Made by a program: the position numbers and the translations under genes
NCBI RefSeq assembly: GCF_000715075.1
Contig: NC_134097.1
Location: 131,252,997-131,316,996 of the forward strand
Direction of reading: 5' to 3'
Origin: Nicotiana tabacum
Lineage: Eukaryota; Streptophyta; Magnoliopsida; Solanales; Solanaceae
Length of the DNA: 64,000 bases
The notes under the pieces: generated by a model
What the model saw: only the letters and a program-made list of their open reading frames with translations
Databases searched by the model: none
Told to the model about the DNA's origin: nothing
Shown: piece by piece, positions 1 to 9,697 of the stretch
How positions within the stretch are numbered: the first letter of the stretch is position 1
How the letters are laid out: each line of letters opens with the position of its first letter

Positions 1-1
1 C

Positions 2-759
2 AATTCTTCCAACCAACAACAATGGAGACCCCAAGGCAATTAGGGCAATCAACAACAACAAGGCAATGGTAATTGGGGGAACAACAACCAGAGTTCCAAT
101 AGGAACAACCATAGTTCCAACAGGGGCAATCAGAACAATCAGGGTAATTGGAATGGTAACAACAATCAAGGTGGGTGGACCAATGGCAATCAAGGAAATC
201 AGGGGCAAGGCTTTCAAAGGCCCCCAATGTACCAACAACCGAATAATCCGCCCCCATTTCCATCCCAAGGTCCTATTTCTTCTAACCCTGATATGGGGAG
301 AATTGAAATGATGTTCGAACAGATGATGAAGAAGAAGGCAGATTCTGATGCTCAATTGTCTTTCGATAATATTTCAATTAGAAATATGGAGGTGCAATTA
401 AGCCAAATCTCCCAGTCCTTGAATACTCGCCCTAAGGGGGCTCTACCAAGTGATATGGTAGTGAACTCGGAGGATGGGAACAATCATGTCATGGCGGTAA
501 CCACAAGGAGTGGATGAGGCGGTGATGTGAATGCCTCCAAACAAAAGCAAACTTTGAGTGATGAAGTTGAGTTGCAAGAAGATGAAGTTCCTTTGGTGGT
601 TGAAAATGTGATTGACGAGAATGTGAATGAAGAAGTGAGGATTAATATTCAAGATGCCGAGGTGAAAACTCAAAATGACGTGAACCCATCTAGGGAACAT
701 ATAATAGACATGTCGGAGCCAGTTGTGCCTAAAGCTAAGGCTCCTTTCAAAGGCTTGTG
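2..759 (+). pseudogene. gag C-terminal part of element A (Asn/Gln/Gly-rich)
   Basis: Frame 2 from the window edge encodes a very Asn-, Gln- and Gly-rich tract (about residues 1-85), then a helical stretch with MMFEQMMKKK and a short AVTTRSG motif common at the end of Athila-type gag. In-frame stops occur near 44 and 515. An acidic linker (E/D/V-rich, about 527-740) leads towards the protease but runs out of frame near 750. The low-complexity tract would be the nucleic-acid-binding tail of the capsid protein; I see no CCHC knuckle in the part present. The structural capsid domain itself is outside the window. It is a decayed coding region, not an expressed gene as it stands. Confidence 0.7.
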
Positions 760-3700
760 AAGCAAAAAATGAGAATCAATTTAAAAAGTTCATAGATATA
801 ATGAAGAGCTTATCCATTAATGTGCCTTTGGTGGAGGCTCTTGAACAAATGCCGGGCTATGATAAATTCATGAAGGACTTGGGGACAAAGAAACGATCCA
901 TGGATTGTGAAACTATAAAGATGACCCACCAAGTTAGTGTAATAGTGCATTCAATGGTCCTGAAGCTTGAAGATACCTGTGCTTTCACCATTCCTTGCAC
1001 CATTGGGAGTGCGGACTTTTCTAAGGCTCTATGTGATCTGGGAGCAAGTATCAACTTGATGCCCTACTCAGTTTTCAAGACTTTGGGTATTGGGCACCCG
1101 AGGCCGACTTCCATGAGATTGCAAATGGCGGATAGAACGATGAAGAGACCATTGGGTATTATTGATGATGTGCTTATCTGGGTGGACAAATTTATCTTGC
1201 CAGCTGATTTTATGATCTTGGATTGCGAGGTAGATTATGAAGTTCCAATCATTTTAGGGAGACCTTTACTTGCTACTGAGAAGGCCTTAGTTGATGTGGA
1301 AGCAGAGGAACTCACCTTCCGGTTGGGTGATGAAAAAGTGATCTTTCATGTGTGCAAGTCAATGAAGCAGCCCAACAGTTTCGAGGTGTGCTCTTTTGTG
1401 GACCTTGTCACAGCAGTGATAGTTGATGATACCAGTGCAATGATCAATGTGGAGGACCCTCTAGTGGCCATATTGTTGAATCTTGATGTCAATGAGGATG
1501 AGGGTCGAGTGGAGTGTGTGAATGCTTTACATGGGATGGGCTCTTACTCTTATGAGCCTAGAAAACTATCTTTGGACCTTGATAATAGGAAGACTCCACC
1601 AACAAAACCTTCAATTGAGGAGCCTCATGGGTTGGAGTTGAAGCTATTGCCTCCACACCGCAGGTATGAGTTCTTAGGCCATAGTTCTACTTTGCAAGTT
1701 ATTCTTTCCTCTTGTCTTACTAACATGCAAGTTGATGCCATATTGGCGGTGCTTCAAAAGTGGAAAAAGGCAATTGGATGGACTTTAGCTGATATTCGAG
1801 GGATAAGCCCCGCATTTTGTATGCATAAAATTATTCTGGAAGATGATGCAATGCCCTCCGTGGAATATCAAAGGTGGTTGAACGAGGCAATGCAAGAAGT
1901 TGTGAAAAAGGAGGTGATCAAGTGGTTGGATACCGAGGTTGTGTATCCCATCTTTGATAGCTCTTAGACTTCACCGATGCAATGTGTACCGAAGAAGGGT
2001 GGCATGACCGTGGTTGCAAATTCATAAAATGAGTGATTCCTACCAGAACCATCATCGGTTGGAGGTTATGCATGGACTACTGCAAGTTGAATAAAGTGAC
2101 CTACAAGGATCACTTTCCATTTCCTTTTCTTGATCAGATGTTAGACCGACTTGTTGGGTGTGCCTTCTACTGTTTCTTTGATAGGTATTCTGGGTACAAC
2201 CAAATCTTGATTGCTTCGGAAGACCAAGAAAAGACCACATTCACTTGTCCATATGGCACCTTTGCCTTTTCTCGGATGCCTTTTGGGTTGTGTAATGCAC
2301 TGGCTACATTTCAGTGGTGTATGATGGCCATTTTCACCAATATGGTAGAAGATATTCTAGAAGTGTTCATGGACGACTTCAGTGTTGTGGGTGATTCATT
2401 TAATGAGTGTTTGAAAAATCTTGATAGATTTTTGGCTCGTTGTTAAGAAACCAATCTTGTTCTTAATTGGGAGAAATGCCACTTCATGGTAGAAGAGGGC
2501 ATAGTTCTTGGGAATAAAATTTCAAAGCATGGTATTGAGGTAGACAAAGCAAAAATTGATGCGATTTCAAGGCTCCCTCCCCCGACCTCTGTCAAGGGAG
2601 TTAGAAGTTTTCTTGGGCATGCGAGGTTCTATCGGAGATTTATCAAAGACTTTTCGAAGGTAATGAACTCCTTATGCAAGCTATTGGAAAAGGATGCCAA
2701 GTTTGTGTTCGATGAGAGATGTATGCAAGCCTTTGAACTTCTCAAGCATAAGTTGACCACCACTCCTATCATTACCGCACCTAATTGGAGCTTGCCCTTT
2801 GAGCTCATGTGTGATGTGAGCGATGTTGCAGTTGGGGCAGTTTTGGGTCAAAGAGTGAACAAAATATTTCATCCAGTGTACTATGCGAGCAAGACAATGA
2901 ATGACGCTCAAGTGAACTACACGGTGACTGAGAAAGAACTTTTGGCTATTGTGTTTGCAATGGAGAAATTTTGGCCTTATCTTATGGGTGACAAAGTCAT
3001 AGTCCATACCGATCATGCCGCACTCCGGTACTTGATGACGAAGAAGGATTCCAAAGCTAGACTGATGCGATGGGTCTTGTTACTTCAAGAGTTTGATTTG
3101 GAGATTGTGGATCGGAAGGGTAGTGAAAACCAAGTGGCAAACCACTTGTCCCGCTTAGAGGAGGAGCGGAGGCCTCGTGATGGCCTAGAGATCAATGACT
3201 CATTTCCCGACGAATAACTCCTGTCGGTGTCGGTGAATGGTATGCCATGGTTTGATGACGTTCTAATTTCCTTGTGACTGGTATAATCCCGTGTGAGTTC
3301 TCTTCTAACCAAAGGAAGAAGCTCAAATGGGATAGTTTGGATTTCTATTGGGATGAGCCGTACTTGTTCAAGATTTGCACGGATGGTGTTATCCGAAGGT
3401 GTGTCCCGGAGGAAGAGCAATTGAGTACCTTGGAGGCTTGTCATTTCTCTCCCTGTGGTGTCCATCATGGAGGGGCAAGGACGGCTTCCAAAGTTCTTAG
3501 TTGTGGGTTTCATTAGCCAACTTTGTACAAAGATGAGAGTGAAATTGTGAAGAGGTGTAATGAATGTCAAAGAGCGGGTGGAATTTCGAAGAAAGATGAG
3601 ATACCTCTCAATACCATTCTTGAAGTTGATATTTTTGATGTATGGGGCATTGATTTTATGGGCCTATTTGTTAGCTCGTGTGGGAACACATACATTCTTG

Positions 3701-4524
3701 TAGCGGTGGACTATGTTTCAAAGTGGGTTGAAGCCATGGCTTTACCCAACAATGAGGCCCGAAGTGTTGTTGCATTTCTCAAGAAGAGCATTTTTACAAG
3801 GTTTGGCACTCCTCGTCCAATCATAAGTGATGGGGGGTCTCATTTTTGTAATAGAGATTTTGACACTTTGCTTGCAAAGTATGGTGTCAACCACAAAGTT
3901 TCTACTCCTTATCATCTTCAAGCGAGTGGCCAAGTTGAAGTCTCAAATAGGGAAATCAAGAGTATATTGTCAAAGACGGTCAATGCAAATAGGACCGATT
4001 GGTCAAAGAAGTTGGATGATGCTCTATGGGCTTATAGGACTGCTTACAAGACTCTGATTGGTATGTCTTCGTATTGGTTGGTGTTTGGGAAACTTTGCCA
4101 TCTACTGGTTGAGTTAGAGCACAAGGCCATATGGTCTTTGAGGAAGTTAAATCTTGAATGGGAAGTGGCAGCAAATCTTCGTGTGGAGCAGCTTAATGAA
4201 CTTGATGAATTCTGATTCCATGCCTATTGTAGTTCGTCCTTGTACAAGGACAAAATGAAGTACCTTCATGATAAATATGCTCGTGGCAAGGAGTTCAAAG
4301 TGGGTGATTTGGTTCGCTTGTTCAACTCTCGGTTACGTCTGTTTCCGGGAAAGCTTAAGTCAAAATGGAGTGGACCTTTTGAAGTGGTGTTTGCGACCAT
4401 GTTTGGTGCACTTGACTTGAAGAACAAAAATGGGAAAGTTTTCAGAGTGAATGGGCACAGGGTCAAGCATTACTTGGGAAAAATTGATAACAGCCACGTG
4501 GTGGCACTTTTTCATCTCAAATGA
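750..4524 (+). pseudogene. pol of element A: protease, RT, RNase H, integrase (broken)
   Basis: Domains follow in order. Aspartic protease: [12 protein letters not shown] near 1030-1065. Reverse transcriptase: from about 1880, with the catalytic FMDD at 2366-2377 and the [12 protein letters not shown] thumb motif near 2610-2640. RNase [12 protein letters not shown] near 2815 and [10 protein letters not shown] near 3005. Integrase: zinc-binding HH-CC region near 3450-3570 and core acidic residues in [14 protein letters not shown] and GQVEVSNRE. The C-terminal RLRLFPGKLKSKWSGPF tail ends at the stop at 4522-4524. Breaks include the stop at 1965-1967, a frame change before 2033, the stop at 2444-2446, and stops near 3215, 3514 and 4213. 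Catalytic residues are still visible, but the frame is interrupted at least six times. No chromodomain follows, as expected for Athila. Confidence 0.88.
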
Positions 4525-4537
4525 TTTGATGGTAACC

Positions 4538-4580
4538 TGCGTCGTGCCGTGACGCTAAATCAGGCGCTTCTTAGGAGGCA
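4538..4580 (+). other. Conserved post-pol motif (possible double hairpin), one copy
   Basis: Fourteen bases after the pol stop is a sequence also found twice in element D at the same position (22527 and 22588). It contains GTGCC and GGCGC arms around a loop ending AAATCA, then GGAGGCAA. The second hairpin (GGA/TCC arms) is weaker here than in D. The shared location after the integrase stop in two diverged elements argues for function in the RNA, but that is inference. Confidence 0.5.
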
Positions 4581-4735
4581 ATCCATATGTTTTTCTTCTT
4601 GTTTTTCTTCTTGTTTTTCTTTGGTTTTTCTTGTAGTGTAGGATTTATTTTTGGACTGACTGGTTGTGAGATGCTATAGGATTGTGTTGATGCAGTGCAG
4701 GAAAAGCTGGGAAGTGATCACTCTCTGAAGTTATC

Positions 4736-5033
4736 AATGCGGACGACACTCATTTTATGCGGCTGCAAAGACCTTTGTGCGGGGGCAAGAAATCAGTGCG
4801 GACCGCACTGGTGATTTGACAAAAGTTGGGGTTCTCTGAAATTTACCATCGCGGCCGCATTGCATTTTGTGCTGTCCGCGGTGGTCCACTGCGGCCGCAT
4901 TACATTTTGTGCGGTCCACAGTGGTCAATTGGTCAGTAACCTATGGTTTTGAGCACCGCGGACCACGGTGCCATTTTGTGCGATCCGCGGTGGGTAGATA
5001 AGCTGGGCCCCCAGGACCTTTTTCTATAAATAG
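4736..5033 (+). promoter_or_regulatory. Palindromic GC array and TATA box upstream of the env-like ORF of A
   Basis: Near-palindromes built on GCGG/CCGC repeat here: GTGCGGACCGCAC at 4796-4808, GCGGCCGC at 4851-4858 and 4891-4898, and CATTTTGTGCGGTCC-type copies near 4863, 4903 and 4972. They end at a TATAAATAG box at 5025-5033, followed by a pyrimidine-rich leader. The same arrangement (array, then TATAAATAG) is found in the LTR of this element at 9909-10299. It looks like a second, internal promoter; activity is not shown by sequence. Confidence 0.5.
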
Positions 5034-5800
5034 GACCTGAGGCCCTATATTCAAACTTTTCGACCCCTTTACTCTCAGAACATAAAAGTTACTGTTCCTC
5101 TCTTTAATCTGCACGAAATTAACTGCTCAAGTACATTACTCAGCATTTCATCTCATCTCTGGTAATGTTAAATTCTTCTTAGTTATTTAATTTATTTATT
5201 TTCTTTGAATTTTTATTTTTCTTAGTTCTTCTTCTTTCCTTGTCCGTATTTCTTTCAATTTTGTAGCTTAGGTTAGTCAATTTTTGTTTAATGTAGGACT
5301 AGGTAGTTAATACACTGAACCAACACTTAGGGACTCATCAATAGGTGTAAAATTGGACTAAAATTGATCAAAATATGAATCATAGGTTGGTATTGTTGTT
5401 GGGCGTTCAGTGCGGACCGCTGTGGATCGGTCTGTCGTGCCCCTGTGCGGTTCGCAATGGTATTTTGTGTGGACCGCAATGACAAAGTCCTGAAAGATAA
5501 TCATTTGAGGACCGCAGCCGCATTGGATTTTGTGCGGTCTGATGTGCCTTAATACGGACCGCATTGCCATTTTGTCTGGTCCGCGGTGCATAGATTCAGA
5601 GAGTGGGTAGTCTGAACCCTACCTCTATGTGGACCGAAATGGTTTTTGTGCGGTCTGTAATGGCCTTTTTGCGGTCGCTCTGCATTTTGTGCGGTCCGCA
5701 CTCTGTAATAAAACTGTTTGCAACTTTCTTTTTCTGCAATTTTGAAATTCAGTGTTCTTATTGATATTAACAAAGCATGAATAACTGTTGTTTGCAGATA
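5034..5800 (+). other. Putative leader and 5'-UTR intron before the env-like ORF of A
   Basis: After the TATA box there is a leader of about 120 nt, then a donor-like GGTAATG (GT at 5162). A pyrimidine-rich acceptor TTGTTTGCAG ends at 5797, three bases before ATG at 5801. A predicted intron would be 636 nt. It holds a second array of GCGG/CCGC motifs (about 5409-5701). No ORF of note lies here. Splicing is inferred from signals only. Confidence 0.4.
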
Positions 5801-7810
5801 ATGGTGAGATTAGGAGGAAAAGGTGGTAAACAAACAAGAAGAGGAGAGTCCTCCCGGGGTGGGAAGCAAGCAATGATAAAATTAACCCCACAAGCCCAAC
5901 AAAACATAAAAAACACAAGGAAGATTATAAAAGCTGCAAACAGGGCCATTGACCAGTCGAGGAGTGAGTATGATCCCTCCCGGGAGGAATCTTCAGATTT
6001 CGTGCCAGAATTTGTTCCTAACTGGCCGGAGAGGAACCGATTGAGAGATACACCTCCAGCATCCCCCACTGGCCAAGCCGCAATTCATATATCTTCGGAG
6101 TCGTCTAAGGGCTCAGCTGAAGGCAGTGGGGATGAGTACTCCACCTCTCCTACAGCTTCATTATCCGGAGAGGGTACAGTAGCAGAAGAAGGAGAAGAAG
6201 TAGAAGGGGGTGAACCTTAAGTTGGTGGGGTAGAGCAAACTAGGAACCCGGAGGCATGGGAGGACCGGTTCGTCAGTAAGATTGCCTACCACAAATTCAG
6301 AGAGTGGTGGCCAGAAAAGAGGTTAATACTTGAGAGAAAAATTATAACCCAGGATCTTTTGCCTTACAATCCCAATATGCTGAGGTAATTCAGAGAAAGA
6401 GCTGGATAGGACTACTTCATAGGGCAGGTGGATGACGCCAATAAGCACTTGGTGAAAGAATTTTACACCAACGTGGCACACATCAAAAAGGGTACCACAG
6501 TCACCAAAGTACGGAATCTGAAAGTGAAGTTTGATGGCAAGACCATCAATGACTATTTGGGATTCACGGAGGAGGATGAGTCCTTGTACTTGGACAAAAT
6601 GAAGTTGGGTGAAGAAGCTCGTTCGTGGTTGGCGGAGTACTTGGCAATCCCAGGTACCACCCCCGAGTGGTTGACTATGGGGGTGAAGATATTGAGGAGG
6701 ATATTGAACTTCGAGGTGAAGGGGTGGGAGATATTTGTGTGCAACAGGCTAGATCATACCACCCATGACAACTCACTCCCAATTCACCGGGCGATCTTAG
6801 TGGCATCCATCATGGCGGGGTACCCGATCAATGTCAGGAATGTGATGTCTCGGGTCATTACACGGGTAGTGAATGAGGGTGATAGGTCTTACCCATCCCC
6901 AACTTCCTAACCATGTACCTGAAGGACCAAAATGTGGAGAAGCGCATATTTGACGTAAAAGTGAAGGCAAAGGCACCTTTCTCGTGGTATAGCCTACAGG
7001 GTGATGACAACCCTAAGAGCAAGCACTTCAAGGGAAAATCCACTACTTCAACTGGCCAGTCTGAAGAGCCAGTAGTGGTAGTGACTACTCCGCAGCCTCC
7101 CTCCACTTCAGCAAACATGGCCCCAGGCCCATCCACTTCAGCAGATCCAGAGATACCCTCCACCACTTCCTATCCATTGACTGCCCACCGTTTGAGTCAG
7201 GCCCTCGCCAGCATCAACAATTGGATGCAAATAGCTACTTCTAAGCTGCCTGTATTATCTACTATTATGGCAGCTCAGTCAAAACCTCCTCCTCCATAAG
7301 TCGCACAGTCCATTGAGGACACTTACATGGATCTTCTGGACAACCAGAAGAAGATCCTTGAGAACTAGAAATTGCTCACGAACGCTATTGACTCACACGG
7401 AAAGGCTCTCAAGGAGCTTGATAGGGATTCAAAGAAGTTGAGGAAGACTCGGGCTTCCAAAGAGTCAGTGAAGGAGTTACCGGTCGAGGTTGAGAGATTG
7501 AAGGTGGATCATCTACCTTTAGATTTGCTATTGCATGACCCAGCACCAACAGCCCAGACCCAACCAGAGCAGGAGTCTCAGAGGCCTTCCAAGAGGAAGA
7601 GGGTGATCCCCCGGTCTGATGATGCAGTTATCCAGTTGGCAGACCCGTCGGAAACTTCCTCTAGTCAGCCTCAGGATGTAGCCTAGGAGCCAGTCCAGGT
7701 GCAAGACTAGGTCCCAGCAGAGCCACAGACCATAGGGAGCTAGTCACAGGCTCCCGAGCATACAAGGGACCCAGGGACCACAGAGGATCCCATGTAGACG
7801 GACGGCCCAT
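5801..7810 (+). pseudogene. env-position ORF of A ('putative plant transposon protein' type)
   Basis: Start chosen at 5801 (MVRLGGKGG) because a splice-acceptor-like TTGTTTGCAG ends three bases before it; an upstream ATG at 5777 is in frame but lies before that site. The N-terminus is basic and Ser/Glu-rich. The conserved domain spans about 6260-6900, including KVKFDGKTINDYLGF and the later IMAGYPINV region, as in the plant-specific domain that Pfam calls Transposase_32 / putative plant transposon protein (by recall). A frameshift near 6905 moves the rest to another frame, where a Ser/Thr/Pro-rich linker and a Lys/Glu-rich helical, probably coiled-coil, segment (about 7370-7560) follow. Stops occur at 6218, 6386, 7297 and 7366. 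No signal peptide or transmembrane segment is evident, so it is env-like by position only. The function of this family is unknown to me. Confidence 0.72.
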
Positions 7811-7887
7811 AGGGAGTTTCTTTTTCCTCTTTCCTCTTTTTTTGTGTTTATTTTGCTTCCTCTGTTTTTGTGCTTATTTTTCTTAGT

Positions 7888-7928
7888 TGGCATTGAGGAC
7901 AATGCCAGCTTTCAGTTGAGGGGGTAGG
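7888..7928 (+). other. AGGA-loop hairpin followed by purine tract (A, internal copy)
   Basis: Perfect 8-bp stem: TGGCATTG (7888-7895), loop AGGA, CAATGCCA (7900-7907). Seven bases later a purine-rich AGTTGAGGGGGTAGG follows. The same hairpin-plus-purine layout with different arms lies next to the 3' LTRs. Confidence 0.6.
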
Positions 7929-8868
7929 TCCTATTTGGATTTGGATGACTGTATATATATATGACAGATTTTATGATTTCTTTCTTTCCTTTTTATCTTT
8001 GGTATGTATATAATTTCAGCATTTCATTACATTTTTCGTACTTTTTACCTTGGGTCTGTATATAAAAGTTATGTTTCATTGTATGTATTCATCTCCCCTA
8101 TTGTATATTCGGTTAAATCTCATCTTGTACATATTCATTCTACTTTCCGCATTTTTCCTTTTCTTAGCTTCTTATTTTATACTCATAGCTTCTTGTTTTG
8201 AGTTTTTGCAATAAGCCTTTGGTTTTCTTAATACCATGGTTCTTTCCAAAGGTGGAATTTGTGTGAACTGGGTGGATCTTCCCAATGATGGATGCCATGA
8301 CAACCTTCTTAAGGGTTTGAGTCTGTTTTTTCTTTTGCTTTTAGTAGTTAGTTTGTAAGGGTGCCTCAAGCAATGCTTCACTTGGGCCTAGCACATTTGC
8401 CTTTGATCTTATGGTCAAAAACAAATTGTTGTGTATAGGATGGTGAAAGTAGTGACCTTGAGACTCTTGTGTTGGCCGATAATCATCAAGTGGTTTTTCG
8501 GGACCATTGTGTGCTCAAACCTTATCTAAGGTTGTTGTGGGCCCCGAACTCTGTGTCTTTAGCGATCCCATAGATTATGTGGTAAGAAATGCATTGCAAG
8601 TCCAAGTCCTGAGCCAGTGGTCTAGAACTTGCCCTGAATATTTGTCTAGGCGAAATCCTAAGTGTAATTTGACTTGAGACATGATTATAGGCTCTCCTTG
8701 ATCCAAATGATACCTTGAACACTTTCATGGCCTACCAATGATAAAATCCCTAGTCAACCCTTTTGAGCCTTAGACTTTTTTTTTTCTTCAAGAACCATGA
8801 TACAGGGCCTTTATCCCTTCTAAAGATACCCTCTCTTAGCACCTGATCTTTCCTTAGCACATGGAAAA

Positions 8869-8897
8869 AGTATAAGTTTTGGGGGGAGAGACGAGGA
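8869..8897 (+). other. Internal polypurine tract of A
   Basis: TAAGTTTTGGGGGGAGAGAC is purine-rich and has a close counterpart in B at 11934-11957. It resembles the plus-strand primer beside the LTR (9683-9697) and lies about 0.8 kb upstream of it. Confidence 0.5.
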
Positions 8898-9658
8898 TTG
8901 CAACAAAGTGGTCAAAATGTACAAAATGAAGAAAAGGAAAGGCAATGAAAAAGAAAGAAAAGCAAAAAGATAAAAAGAATGTTCAATGTAGAAATGAATA
9001 AAGGGATTCAATAAAAGCAAAGAATAAAAGGTGTGGAAAGTTGAGAAAGGAGAAAAGGTTTGAAATGAACAAGAAAGAGTGATAGTGTGTCTCTCTAACC
9101 CTTTAGAAAGAAGTAAAATGCCTTAAAAAGTCAAGTGAATGCGTGCCAAAATGAAGCAAAAGAAGTGCTAAAGGGAAGAATGGAACCTACTTAGACCAAA
9201 CATTTCCTACCCTGACCAATAATCTTCACTATGCCTCTACAAAAGCCCTATATGATCTTGAGTTGAATGAAACTTTCATTAGCGGTGACTTACATAAGGG
9301 GCAAGCATATGGTACTTAGAGCTGGACTTGTGAATTTTCCTTGAGAGAGATGAGTGTATTTCCATTAACTTCGTTTTGAGTGCCACTATCCTAAAGGTGA
9401 GGTTTGCTTAGGGAGAGTTGAGGATGTGTGAGTTTGGGTTTCACAACGACCAAAGTAGTAGAAAGAGTTTCTTTGATGGGTTGAGTTAATTCTTGATGCT
9501 TTTGTGTCGCACTAAAACAATGGTGCTTAAAAGAGTAAATGTTGTTAATGATTTATTTGAATTGAGGGCAATTGTTAGTCCCAATTGATGCTAGATGAGG
9601 TCACTTTAGGTCGGATGAATTTTCTTGGATTGACTCTCAAAGTGTGGGTCTTATTTTG

Positions 9659-9697
9659 TTTGCTTGAGGACAATCAAAAACTTAAGTTTGGGGGAGT
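9659..9697 (+). other. AGGA-loop hairpin and 3' polypurine tract of A
   Basis: Arms TTTGCTTG and CAATCAAA (one mismatch) enclose AGGA at 9667-9670. The tract CTTAAGTTTGGGGGAGT follows and abuts the LTR at 9698. The polypurine tract is the expected plus-strand primer. Confidence 0.75.

Larger units (their letters stand above)
7811..9697 (+). other. 3' non-coding region of element A
   Basis: This 1.9 kb holds no credible ORF. It starts with a hairpin plus purine tract (7888-7928), has a second internal polypurine tract at 8869-8897, and ends in the hairpin and polypurine tract next to the LTR. Blocks such as ATAAGCCTTTGGTTTTCTTA (8211) recur in B at 11238, and TCCCTAGTCAACCC near 8745 recurs at 11797 and, diverged, near 25440 in D. 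So a non-coding block is conserved among three elements. Confidence 0.7.

Noticed and set aside
5777..5800. Upstream ATG for the env-like ORF of A
   Set aside because: It lies before the splice-acceptor-like site and adds eight residues without similarity; 5801 is preferred, but both are possible if no splicing occurs.
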